Shown here in pieces: positions 23,275-35,194 of a DNA stretch of 64,000 nt. The DNA comes from Luidia sarsii (taxonomy: Eukaryota > Echinodermata > Asteroidea > Paxillosida > Luidiidae). The notes beneath the pieces were generated by a model. That model saw only the letters and a program-made list of their open reading frames with translations. It was not told the origin of the DNA and made no database searches. Within the stretch, counting starts at the first letter, position 1, and each line of letters begins with the position of its first letter. The position numbers and the translations under genes were made by a program. The stretch spans positions 16,362,622 through 16,426,621 of the forward strand of contig OX465107.1 in assembly GCA_949987565.1 (NCBI GenBank). Direction: 5' to 3'.

Positions 23275-24510
23275 GTTTGCAGGGTCGAATCACAATGGAG
23301 AAAGTTTGTGCTGACACCACGTATAAAAGTCACCCATTTCGAGAAGGGATGCACTGTAAAAAAAGCATGATCGATAGATGCAATCCTGCCTTCTTCTTGT
23401 AATGGGCACTAGTGCACTAATATCCAAAACAGCAAAGCGTAGAGTTACGCACTTCACCATAAATGTCAGTAAACTGTAAGTGTGTATTTCATGCACTCGT
23501 ACGTGCACTTACTCATTTGCGCTCCGCATAAAGACAAATGTAGTGACACTTACCTTCCTTTTTGGTGTCATGGCAATTTTCAGTAGAGTATACAGAGTGC
23601 AAAATGATGCTAGAGTCGTGCATCAACTCTTCCCGAATGGAAACCGATGCGTGACATTAAAAAAAAACAACATTAAAATACATCTAATTCCTAGGACAAT
23701 GTATGTCTATCGGTCAGCTGTACTAGTCAATTAGACATCAAAATATAGGCATATTGCATACGAGGTCCAGGCCACATTTGTGACTGATTAACTAAGCAGG
23801 GCGTACGCAGAATGACCACGTAGTTAGGCCTATTCCCAAACTGCTGTCAGAAAATATGAGAGATTCATTACACTATTCTTCATAGTTTACTCAGAGCGGC
23901 CCTCGGCTTTTATCCATCGGACACAAAGAACTGCCTGCACAAGAGGCATTTAATTAATTTGCTATCCGAACCCTTGTTCCTGTCTATCGCTCGCGTCCAA
24001 TGGGACTTGCATAATCAGTAATCATATCCAGTTTAGGTTATCTTTTTCTTTCCTTTTACAAGGAGCGTGGGCGAGGAGAAGAAGGGAAAAAAAAGGTCCC
24101 TTCTGGTGTCAGGTATACCTGTCAACCTTAATCCGCAAAAATGAATCGATTTTTTTACCTTAACTATCTCCTTCTCTCGCTTGTGCTGGATCTTCGAAAA
24201 TTGGGGATTTGATTTGAGTCACTTGGCTGTTTGATACTCTCTATGAGACCCTTTGTTGGATCCCTGCCAAATCCTTTGCCATTTTCTTTTGATGGAGAGA
24301 ACCTTATAGAGTTTCAGTTTCAGTTTTTTTTGTAGTGACCTAAGTCAGTGTTGTAAGATGTGCAATTACAGTACACAATGTGGGAGGTTTGTGGTGACAC
24401 CACGTAGTGTCATTTCTGCTTGTGGCAATGAGAACAGAGGCAACTCAATGTTTCAGACAGTGCGTGCTCTGTCCGTCATCAGTCTCCTGACATCAATCTC
24501 CTTGTGTTAC

Positions 24511-24995
24511 CAGTGAGCTATTTCATGATACTCATCGTAACTTAAAGGTATAACACAACATTGGTTGAGGTCAAAGAATAGCATCCGTACATTGTCTAAT
24601 CCAACATATGCATGAAATAGCACACCTGTGAAAATTTCAGCTCAATCCGCCACCTTCAGTCTTGAGAAAATAGTGAGAAACCTCTTCATTTGATTCGCGA
24701 AAATGTTTAGATCTGTAGGGGTGAGATGAAAACCATTTCTTTACTCTTTTCTCCAAAAATACATCATTTTAGGCAGAAATATTTCAGTGTGAGGTTTCTA
24801 CTATTTCCATCTTTAAACTGTATACCCCAAGTTTCATGTAAATCTGTGAACATTTTTGTTTTTCGATCTTACAGATCACAAGAAGATGAGCGATGCACAG
24901 GAACCATACAACGATCGAATCCCAATTCCTTACGATGGGCTATCCATTGTAAGTTGAGTAACAATGCATTGTAAGGCTTTATGAAATCTGTCCCA
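24511..24995. mobile_element. Foldback element interrupted by a TTAA MITE
   Basis: The left arm (to ACTCATCGTAACTTA, about 24545) and the right part (from CACAAGAAGATGAGCGATGC, about 24877) belong to the TACGATGCATCGTAA family. The sequence between them is TTAA MITE copy 2. Order and orientation of the halves match an uninterrupted copy such as 6417-6562. Confidence 0.85.
24542..24872 (+). mobile_element. TTAA MITE, copy 2, right end lost
   Basis: Starts TTAAAGGTATAACACAACAT and follows the family through TTTTTCGATCTTAC, where the sequence leaves the family before the right terminal repeat. Confidence 0.88.
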
Positions 24996-25824
24996 CGAAT
25001 GAGATTCCACCATGGCTGCAAACCCTCAAGAAAACCCTTACAAAAAGCTTCAAATTCTGAATTACAGATTTACAGATTTACTGATTACACAAACTTCAAA
25101 TTCCCCGGCCATGGAAGATTCATCAACATAATAAAGCAAGTCAATACTGCCAATGTATAATGTGCACATTAATCCTGATAATGTATAATGTGCAAACATT
25201 ACTTACTGGACGTCCACACATTACTGGTACTTACTGATAATGTACGTGTAAATATTCCTCACTCATATGTATGCGTATACATTATTTAGCAGAAGTTTTC
25301 ACACACAGACGAGTATACATGTCAGTACGTAAACTTGACGTTTACCGGTACACATGTGCATGGTCAAATGAACATGTGCCTGAGGGGAGGGGAGGTAACT
25401 GCACTATTTCAGAAACCACATCTTCAACTCCTTCAAAAGGATGGACTAGGTACTGCATGTAGGCCTAACTGCACGTACGTACTTTCTGCCAATTGAGCAT
25501 TTCACTCGCAGCACCCAAACCTTGTTGTTTCACACCACTCCAGTGAGGCATACACACATGTAATCATTAGATGCAATTCATGCATGCGGGTCATATACAG
25601 GGCTTTGGTACGGTGCGCACCATGTCCTATCTCCATGTATCAGGTGGCTATGTGAGCGTGAATAAGCCCTTCACACCGTAGGCGTGGACACGAAGATTGG
25701 GTGTTTTTTATTTTTTATTATTATAATAGAGACACATCCCCTAGTACATCTCAGTACACACCCTGGACATGTACATGTACAGTGGAGATACGTATACAGT
25801 GGGCGCGAATCTAGTGCCTTGTGC

Positions 25825-25865
25825 CTGTGGAGACCTAGTCCAATAGGTTGAATAGGTCTCCACAG
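25825..25865. other. Perfect 13-bp stem hairpin
   Basis: CTGTGGAGACCTA and TAGGTCTCCACAG are separated by 15 bases; ATAGGTCTCCAC occurs once more at about 25880. Confidence 0.9.
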
Positions 25866-27191
25866 GGAAATTGTAAAGGTGTATAGGTCTCCACTAGGTT
25901 TTCACGAAACTGATATTTGGAAATAACTCAAAAGCGGGAAATTTATGAGGGGTAAGAATTCAACGCAAATTGAATTGTTATATATAATACGTAAGAAACA
26001 TGCAGTCCAAATTTCTACCCAGGAAAGTGAATGTGGTTGAAACGGGAGCATTTGTAAAACATGTTCTCAATTGGTTGTATACTGCATGATACCAAAGCAA
26101 TGTATCCACAAGGATACAAAAATCGGTATACCGGTAGATGTATGGGTGCAAATGCAACTGTGCATAAATGTGCATGGCTTTTTCTGATAATGCAATAAAC
26201 ACGAACAGCACTTGAAAGATGACACCATAATGGAGAAAATGGTTTACAGATTTGTTAGTATAAACTTTCAACTTCCAATAAGTTAGGAGAGCCCCTGGAC
26301 AGAAACTTGTTTCTTTTGGGCAATCTTGCGGGAGCTAATTGGGTATTGTTAATTGAAATCTGTTATGTTTATTTGTCAGTGTGTATTTGTACTATTTGTG
26401 ATTCATTGTTTGTGAAATCCCGCAAAATGAAATAAATAAAAAAGAGAATTATAATATAACTGCTTGGTTCTTTACAGACAAACTATGTAAATGCTGGAAT
26501 TTCTTGCAACAAAAAACTTGTGGTTGCAGTTGCAAAGAGATGATACAAACACAATGCAAGAATTGGTTATTTTCCCTGTACATGTACGTACATGTACAGT
26601 ACATGTACATACAAACATTATGAACATGAATGCTGTGCAAATGAATACATTAACATGCACATATTATCTATTCACCACATGTACAGTGTACATATGAAGT
26701 CTGCATGTAGTATGCTATGAGCAAGGGGGGAGCGATTCAAAATGCATCACATTGCTTGTGCTGTGATTCAACCTTTTTATTTTCTCTTGGCAGCGACTCA
26801 AATGTCAAACCACTTGACTGGACCAGAAACTAGATCATGGTGTGCAGGAAAAGTAGGTCCAAGAACTTGGCTTCGAAGAAAGGGCGGACTCCTTTTGTTA
26901 TTTGTGACCCGGCACAGCATATAAAGGAATAACCCTACTTTTGAGATTTTCTAATGATGTGAAAGAGTATACCATTAGCTTTCAAATGATATCAAAATAT
27001 AATATCCTCTAATACTTAAAATTTCCGAAAATAAAAAAAAAAGAGAAAATTTATTTGTAATCGAATTGTGAAGATACTTTAACTTCAGGCGTTGTTTACT
27101 CAAAAAGTGTTTTGGTGGGATATTCTTCATGTCATTGTGCCGGGTCACATTTACAAGCAATGTGGACATGCAAATGGAGAGTAAGACTGAC

Positions 27192-27437
27192 CGCATAGTT
27201 CATGCTGACCGGCCGCCGCCGGACGTAGTCATCCTTGCTGCGGGTCCGCTCCAGCTCCACCAGCAGGTCGTCGTTGGGCACCAGCATGCCTTCATTGGCC
27301 GAGCAGAACCGACGGATGGTGGGGTGCACCTCTAGACGACCGCCGGCCTCAGTCTCGGCGCAGCCCTGAACCAAGATGGCGACGGAGTCCGGCGAGAGCG
27401 GAAGCCTGGTGTCCTGACTTGGGGACAGAGTGCCATT
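27192..27437 (-). CDS. CDK14: PFTAIRE kinase, exon E2 (N-terminal regulatory region)
   Basis: This 246-bp exon encodes 82 residues and is phase 0 at both ends. The acceptor is CTCCAG, fed directly by a long CT tract; the donor is GTCAGT. The product begins NGTLSPSQDT, with two SP sites that a proline-directed kinase could use. It includes RRFCSANEG and ends in a charged stretch, ELERTRSKDDYVRRRPVSMN. It has no recognisable fold, in keeping with the disordered N-terminal extension of CDK14-18. Its end joins in phase to the glycine-loop exon (YA then SCSPFGKLETY). GC content and codon use are clearly more gene-like than the surrounding intron. It is an internal exon of the long isoform; the exon before it must end in phase 0. 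Confidence 0.8.
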
Positions 27438-27438
27438 C

Positions 27439-27596
27439 TGGAGGACAGAGAGAGAGAAAGAGAGAGAAAGAGAGGGAGAGAGACAGAAACAGAGAGATAG
27501 AGGGAGACAGAGAGACAGAGAGAGACAGAGGGAGCCAGAGAGAGAGGGACAGAGAGAGAGAGAGGGAGACAGAGAGAGACAGTGAGAGGGTGAGAC

Positions 27597-27629
<33 letters not shown>

Positions 27630-28095
27630 GACAGAGAGAGAGAGGGAGAGAGAGAAAGAGAGAGACAAGAGATGGGGAGGGAGAGAGAGAGATGAGAGAA
27701 ACAGAAAGAGAGAGACAGAGAGACAGAGAGGGAGAGAGGGGGAAAGAGAGAAAGAGAGAGAGAGAAAAGAGATGGGGAGGGAGGGGGAGAGATGAGAGAG
27801 ATAGTGAGGGGAAGGAGGGAGTGATGAAAGGAAGGAGAGAATGAGAGAAACGATGAGAGATTGAGATGGAGAGAGACAGCGACACAGATAACAAGATAAT
27901 AGTGAGAGAGAGACAGAGGGGAGAGAGAGGAGGGGAAGGGAGTGATAAACAGAGATAAATGTAGATAGATATTAGAGGGAAGTAGGTGGGAGAGAGAAGA
28001 GGGTAGAGATGGCAAAGGAAATTAAGAAGAGAGCAAGAGGGAGGGAGGGATACAAAGAAAGACAAAGAGAGAGAGAGAGAGAGAGAGGGCAGAAA
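27439..28095. repeat. (GA)n-rich microsatellite at the E2 acceptor
   Basis: Purine-rich plus strand (GAGA, GACAGA, GGGAGA words), densest to about 27840 and fading by 28095. On the gene strand its CT sequence leads directly into the CTCCAG acceptor of exon E2. Confidence 0.95.
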
Positions 28096-30031
28096 AAAAA
28101 CAACATAAATAATTAATGAATACAAAATTTCACACACTGCTTTACTGACTACCGGTACTGACTTTACTGAGCCAGAGCCTCCTTTCATTAGTGGCTATAG
28201 ATACAGCTATGGCTGTTGCTCGGGTGTTTCCTGAAACAGCTTATACTTCAATATAGGCAGACATGCCGTTGTCCATGGCAACAGCCATAGCCACTCATTC
28301 AGACGAATCCAGCCTCACGAGGGCGAGGGCCAGGTGTTTCTCAGCCCCAGCCAAGTGTCCATATCCGAGGCAAATTGCAAAAAACAATGCCGAGATTCGA
28401 AGCCTCTGGGAATGACTCTGCCGGGATGAAGAGGGACGGGCCAAGTTTGAGGAGAGGAGGTGGCTCAGAGAGAGAGAGAGAGGGGAAAGAGGGGAGGGGG
28501 AGTCAAACAAGAGATGGGAAAAATGCCTGCCAGAAATAGTATTGCTGTCAATGGTCCTGCGTCAGTGAAATCCAAGCTTTTGGTGTGAGCTGGTCCAAGC
28601 ATCAGGTGGTCATAGACCAGCAAATAGTCAGCTGGGATTGCCCTGTGAGATCTGGTCACCAATCTACTCCACTGTGGCGCTGCGAGGTCAGATGCCTCAA
28701 TGCACATCTGCCGTGTCTTTCCTCTTTCCAGAAACAAACAAATATCAATTTACAGGAAGCAAGACCACAGGGCACACTGGTGACACAGTATTTTGGTCAG
28801 ATGCCAGATGCAGTTTTAATAGTAGCCCTGAAACATTGGGCAATGAATGAAAACAGTCAACACTCAACAAAAGTGCATCTACTTGAATGCTTTGTGTCCT
28901 TCGTGCTGAATTTTCTGGGCTTGATGTAGACAATGGACAATGGGGAAACTAGAAGTCTAATCCTTAGCAGCGAACTCGGGTAGGCCCCTTTCAGAAACAG
29001 AGATCCCAGAGTGGGACACCAAAGACCGGGGGGATTCGGTTGGTCTGTTCAGTCACAATACCAAAGAAATTCATGGGCAAGGTTATGCCGAGTCTCCCTA
29101 TATTAAACAATGTCAAATGAATCCCTATCAAAGGTTTGACAAATTCACATTGGGTTCCATGTTGTCTGCCAAATCCTGATACTGGGTGAAGAGTAGTCAA
29201 CTGAGAATAGAAAGTACAGTTTATTGAGGTCCTACAATAGGCCTTTTTTTTAGGCGTGGCTGATATGCAAACATCACCGATACATATCCTCAACTCATAC
29301 GTGCATGATACGACCACTCAGTTAGATGTGACTAAGGCCATTTACGAAATGAAGGCTTAGGCTCATGCTTATTAGGCTTCGGTCATATTAATCTTACTCG
29401 TTGTAATATCACAGGCATCTTAAAACAAGCGTTTGGCCCCAGTTTCTTGGGGGATACTCTGTACCTATCAAGCCAACAAACCGTCAAATTCGGACACAAA
29501 CCACAACCTGGATTTTCAGGTTTTGGCAGACGGAGATGAAGCCTAAGCCCGAGCCTAAGCCTTCATTTCGTAAACGGCCTAAAAATGGTGAGTCGGTGAC
29601 TTTGGCAATTCCTGACCTTGAACTTTGCAGGTATTTCCAGCAAACAAGCAACGGGGCATGCACGGGTGCGTGCACCGCAGCTTTAGCATTCCAAGCGGTC
29701 ATTTCAAAATCAATATCTCTCCTCCACCGGCAATTGGAGAAATTATGATGATTTTGCACAAAGCGATTGAATTGCTCGACTGGGAACCAGAAGGCCGACG
29801 TGCCTGCGCATTTGATTGTATGGTTTTTTTGACTGCACAACCGATCTGCCCGTGCTGAGACTGAGGACATCTGACATTGCCCCTTGCTTCTTCTTCTTTT
29901 TTACCACGGGTCATCTGGTGCCTACGTGCGAATACATGAAGTGACAAGCGATGGATGGTTGGGTCAGGAGAAGCCTGACCCAGCATGACAGTAAAGCATT
30001 TGGGAAAAAATCTAACTGGTCACAACAAACA

Positions 30032-30337
30032 GGGGCCAATTGCATAGAGCTGCTGCAAGGGTCTCTGCAATAAATATCACAGTCAAGCTCATTTCCTGCT
30101 GTCATCTAGGGATCTGAAGTGTACAAACATAAATTATTGGCAAGCTTCTTTTTCTTAGTGAAGTCAGCAATTGGTCATCTTTTCTTTACCTTTGAAAATG
30201 TCCTTACAAAAACATGAGGGCTCTATTATAACCATCTTCAAACTGTATAAGTTTCATGTAAATGTGTGAACATTTCTGTTTTTTCGATCTTACCAATGTT
30301 GTGTAGGGGCTTTAAGCGGCCCTATGTAATTGGACCC
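30032..30337. mobile_element. GGGGCCAATT palindromic element, split by a TTAA MITE fragment
   Basis: Left end GGGGCCAATTGCATAGAGC and right end CTATGTAATTGGACCC are inverted and match the element at 41125-41367. MITE copy 3 lies inside, at the TTAA of the CTTAAGCGG motif of the right arm. Confidence 0.75.
30216..30315 (+). mobile_element. TTAA MITE, copy 3, right third only
   Basis: Begins within the family at CTATTATAACCATCTTCAAA and ends with the complete right terminal repeat and TTAA. Confidence 0.85.
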
Positions 30338-31390
30338 AGAGTGTCAATGCAGACGCGACCATACAGTTATGCCATCATTCTCTCAGACTGAGGATACTGG
30401 GGCTCTGAAAAAAAACCAGTCAATGCCGAATTTGGTGGCTGGCACACCACAAGTGAGAAATGGAATAGTTGGCGAGAAAAGAGACGCCACTGATTTAATT
30501 TCAATGGGCCTTGGAGTTTTCGGGGGTGGGAATATTGGCAGGGATCCGGGAATGGAATGCTACGTAACCAAGGATGATGTATTTAGTTCTTCATGTTCTT
30601 GATTAAAAAAGAATCTTGAAATCAAAAAAAAGGAAAGGCACAATACAACTGCCCTGCATGTGATGTCAGATTTTTACGAGAATCTTTCAGATTTATAGGG
30701 CCCGGCATTCCAATGCAAGGAGAACGTTTCTCAAATGCACGAGAAGTGGTTGGTTGGTTCTCTATTCAGAATACAAAACATCCTGACATATGAGGGAAGA
30801 GAGATCACTCGCTGCTTGTAGAGCCAAGAGTCTATGCAGAAGGTGACACCGTAAAACCTTGTACACTGTGAACCCACCATGCAAGCCATCAACAGATCAA
30901 CTATCATTTCGAACAAGAAAAAACACAGCACGTTGCTCAAATATTCTTTCTTCAAAGACGATGAGACTTGTTGTACACAAAGCATCAATGCCTCTTTTTC
31001 TTGTATCAATACAATGAATACATACAGCACTGTTTGCGACCCTTGCACTTGGTCAGTATATCCAATTTGGACTGCTGTGATTGACGTATACGAAAGAGCT
31101 ACTCTGGCTAAACCACAGATCCAAAGTCGTCCGACAACTGACAAAATAATGCAATTTGTAATAGAAATCCAGCTTTCGAAGCACGGTACGTACGACGCTC
31201 TGTCACAGCGCCTGCAATTTTGTAACAGTGACTAGAGGAAATCTGAGCCCACCACGGCGATTTGACTTCCGCTTGGGTGTCGCTGGAAGGGCGACAAAGT
31301 GGCCCATTTAGGGGACAGTGCACCTGCTGTAGCTGGTAGAGGGAAGCGGGAGGGGGGATACATTTCGCGCAGCTGGAACCGTTAACTGCA

Positions 31391-31422
31391 GTGATGCCTT
31401 GCCTATGCATACAAGGCATCAC
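31391..31422. other. Perfect 11-bp stem hairpin
   Basis: GTGATGCCTTG and CAAGGCATCAC are separated by ten bases. No terminator-like or tRNA-like context. Confidence 0.85.
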
Positions 31423-31691
31423 CTCCAGCAGTATGCCTATGAATGTAACTGTGCAACTGTCTGATGGATGAAGTCCAGCAACTGTTGAATGAGCCAGGAT
31501 GTGTGTAAGAATCAGCTGCTGGCCCATCGAGACCAATGAATTGCAGGAGGATTTGTTGCATTTTTCGCAGAATGAGAACAAGCGCCATTGCCTCCAGTCA
31601 GTTTCATGCCCTCGAGTGTTTCAGCACATTCAAACTATGCAATCGTCGTGCCATCTGAGGCAAGGTATCTATCAAATTCACCGTTGTATTG

Positions 31692-31910
31692 CAGGTCATT
31701 TTAGTCAGTGAGCAGTTTGCAACAGTTTTTGTATTAAATTGATATACAAAAATGTTGCAAACTGCTTACTGACTAAAATTACCAAAATGCAAATCATACA
31801 ATTTAGTGGGCCTGACGTTTCGATCCTAGCAGGACCTTTCTCAAAAAGGTCCTGCTAGAAAGGTCCTGCTAGGATCAAAACGTCAGGCCTACTAATTTTT
31901 GAGTTTTTGC
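31692..31910. repeat. CGAAACGTC repeat, double inverted copy
   Basis: Two head-to-head units. One inner junction is GGACCTTTCTCAAAAAGGTCC; the tails (GTCAGTGAGCAGTTTGCAAC and GTTGCAAACTGCTTACTGAC) form another inverted pair. AAAGGTCCTGCTAG is repeated twice within the centre. Confidence 0.88.
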
Positions 31911-32609
31911 ATTAACTTGATAAAATAAATAGATATTTTAGTTCATTTTCTAAATTTCCACATTGCTCTCTCACAAGGTCATGAAGTGAATGTGTGAACG
32001 TACATTTACATGTGCAGTCCACAATGTCGAAATGAATCGCATGAATTGCAAATTTCGGTGTATTGTGATCAACTAGACTACTTAAGCAGCGTTCCCATCA
32101 GACTTTATTTTGTAAGAAGTCACCTTAAGCCACTCTTAGTATTCCATTGCGGTTAATCTAACACATGTCCGCGATGGATTGACCTGGCCAGTGGCAAGCC
32201 ATACTCAATTGATGGATACCGGTATTTGCAATGGAAAAAAGGCGCAGAGCACAATTACTCATAATGCCTACGACGTGTCTTGAATAGTTATGGGACTCAC
32301 ACCAAATATACACCAGAAGTCTCACGGGTGGTGGGGATCACTGACATGGGCAGGAGTTGCATGAATAAATCATAAGTTAAAACTTGGCTAAATCCGTCTG
32401 CCCTGGTCTCTGCGGTGATGCAAATCTTGCCGTGCAACTCTTCAGCTGTGCAGTAGAGCCTGTGTGTTCTACTCCAAAGTGTACAGGTGTACGTGTACAG
32501 CTGTAAACAGAAGACAACCAACTATGCCTAACAATTGACATGCTTCAAGGCTTCTTTCCAGTCTGAAGGTGAAGTTGCTTGCAATTTCCAATAGTTACCC
32601 AAATATATG

Positions 32610-32770
32610 TACAGTGGAACCTCACTACAATAAACGCCGATATATCATTCGGCTATAACGAACATGCCCTTTGGCTCCCGAGTTTTGTGTACAAAATATT
32701 GTATGTGGCCGCAACTGCTATAACAAACTACCGCTATATTAAAAAAAATCATGGATCCCGTTCCACTGTA
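32610..32770. mobile_element. TA-flanked palindromic MITE (CAGTGGAAC ends)
   Basis: TA, then CAGTGGAAC, through GGCTATAACGAACATGCCC and GTGTACAAAATATTG, to GTTCCACTG, then TA. Target TA and the CAGTGGAAC end suggest a Tc1/mariner or pogo type non-autonomous element. Confidence 0.85.
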
Positions 32771-32836
32771 CAATGTGCACAAGGCTTCAGATGATCCCCG
32801 CTGTACAATGTGCACAAGGCTTCAGAAGATCTCCGC
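32767..32836. repeat. Two 35-bp direct tandem repeats
   Basis: TGTACAATGTGCACAAGGCT occurs at 32767 and 32802 in units of 35 bp that differ at two or three bases. The first unit begins inside the right end of the preceding MITE, so the duplication happened after insertion. Confidence 0.9.
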
Positions 32837-35194
32837 TGTTCATGGAAGGTTCTAAAATTTAAGTCACATCTCACAGATTTACACATTAATTAATAAGCAA
32901 ATTGAATTTGTAGATGAAAATCGTCATCTACACAACTGTATGATAGAGCAGAGAAACGTTTGGTCGACATACATGTAGTGCACAACAATACATTGCCTTT
33001 AAGCACATTGCTACATGAACATGTAGTAAACCGTTTGGTTTTTTACCTTTTGTGTGTACACGCCAGCATAACAGGAACCCATCTCTGAAGACGTGTGTGC
33101 TTCTCCCGATCAGAAATTAAGTCAGTGAGGTAACCTTAGCACATTGCCACAGACAAACACCACCAGCACTGAGCAGCAATACACAATCCTTTGTGCGGCC
33201 AAGATCGGCAAGTCAGATAATCAATAATGAACCCTCTGCATTTGGGAATCTGCCGGAAGATCTACGAGCAACAATGGAGAGCCCAACCGCAAGATGATGT
33301 CGTACTTGGCGGCAGAAAAAAAATAATTCCTCAGATTTGCGTCTCACCCAGTCTAATGGTCGCACTGGCATTTGCCGACCGTCCTTTGTCATTTGAGGCT
33401 AAAGATGTACATGTAGACTTTAATTGACGTGGCCGTCTGCGCGGGGCGTTTGACCTCAATAGAAAGCAGCGGGCAGCTTTACTCAGTCAGGATTAATTCC
33501 CTTCATGCTGAATGTTCGCGGCTACTCGATTGCAACGGACATACGGGCCATCACTCCCACCAGAGATCGACGCTCAGCTCCCCGGAAAACTCCTCCTCCC
33601 ACCCGCGGCCCCACCCCCACCATCAATCAGATCATGGATCCTCCCTTCAGACATAAGCGATCTTCAATCTCTTTGATGAGAGCAGTCAGCTGTGCTTGGT
33701 AACCGGGCCGCAGGGTAGCAACAACAATCCCAGTTTGTGCTCAGCGCGGCGGGGTACTGGGCAGATGAGTGATCTAGCCGGTGCCTGGTATCGCCAGAAG
33801 ATGATACACATACATATATATACACACGCACACATAAGGCCAGAGTACCAGCAATTATAAACACACTTTTCACTCCATCACTGCACACTTGGGGCGGTGT
33901 TCGGGTACCAGCACTGACCACAAAGCCCCGATTCAGTTTGGGCCAGCCAGCGCCAACTGTAATTAGATCCAGGCAAGTGTGAGCCCCGAAGAGGCTTCTA
34001 AGGACCATTCAAATGTGCTGCCGAGCTTGAACAGGTAGCAAATGTCATCCACTAAAGAACATTCAAAACACTGCAGGCCCTGTACAGCGAGCGGTGCACT
34101 CGGCATAAAAGCATCCACTCTTTGGCATCCAGACTACCATGGGCTACCCTGTGCATTTCCAATAGAGGGACAAAGCTCAGTCCTTATCGTCAAAAAATAA
34201 AATAAAAAAATCAATATCTCCTTGCATCTGACCGGCGTACCTGTTCAACACTGATCTACATAAAGTACTAAGTCAATGCACATTTCTGATGAAACTCAAT
34301 CCACTTGACGAGTGCTTTCAAACATTGACTTTACAGAGACAAAGGTTGGTTGATAAAGTGGAGCGAGTGGAATATAGCTCAGTGAATCTATGTTTACGGA
34401 GCCATCCAGCGCGCGAGTGTGCAAGCTGATCATTTCAGTGCATGGAGAAGCTATGCGTGCATTTTCCAGCCTTTTAAACAGGGACATTTTCCCGGAATCT
34501 GATTTACGAACAAACGAGCCCCGGGAGGCCATTGGCAGATATCACAAAAGACCGCCCTTCACTGGCTCTCTCCTGGCAACACTGTGTCACCATAAAGCCG
34601 TTGGCATGGCAACCGTTTCCGCTCATTGGGCACCCATCAGCCATGCTACCCAGCTTGCAGTTGTATTATTCCAACAGAATAGGCTTGAGGAAAAAAAACA
34701 GCCCCCCCCAAAAAAAAAATTAGAGATTCATGCACACAGACACGGCTCCTGTGAAAATCAACGTCATCCAAAATTTGTAATCAAATTCTGGCACCGACGG
34801 AAAGAGAGAAAGTAAAAAGGGTCACCTTTCTGAGGCACTCAAAATGCCCAAGTTAGTAAAAACAAAAATTGTCTGCTGTTTGCAGATTTTATTTGTGAGA
34901 GGATAAAGGGGGCTTTCAAGACTTAGACAGTTCGACCAATTTCCAGAGTAAAATACATGTGTACAACAGCCGATATTACGGGATATTTTTCAACCTTTCT
35001 TTCAACGGGATGAACCAGGAAAGTGTTAAGTTTTAATTGTATTTTTTCTTTTTTCTCAAGATTCTTGAAGAGTTTCGGTGACATCAACTGGAAAGATGAT
35101 CAAGTTAGGCTGAAAGATGTGCCCTTGTGTCCAGTGTAACGTAACAAATGGATATTGATTTTTTTTTTTGGGGGGGGTTATTTTATCCTTTTTT

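Larger units (their letters stand above)
18253..27191 (-). other. CDK14: Intron E2-E3, 8.9 kb, containing the proposed internal promoter
   Basis: Intron of the long isoform. It contains alternative exon E2' with its TATA and CCAAT boxes, two CGAAACGTC-family copies, a full TTAA element (21448-21823), a foldback copy (23095-23274), a nested pair (24511-24995) and a 13-bp stem hairpin (25825-25865). No other gene seen. Confidence 0.75.

Noticed and set aside
28206..28291. RFX X-box-like palindrome near GTTGTCCATGGCAAC
   Set aside because: The left half-site does not fit the X-box consensus; it is better described as part of a 14-bp inverted repeat (28206-28219 and 28278-28291).
28300..28430. 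Possible exon after a CT tract and CCCGGCAG
   Set aside because: The phase needed after E1 runs into a TGA, and no sensible donor in phase 0 follows.
33227..33710. Plus-strand open frames in a GC-richer stretch
   Set aside because: Short, overlapping in different frames and without a recognisable domain.
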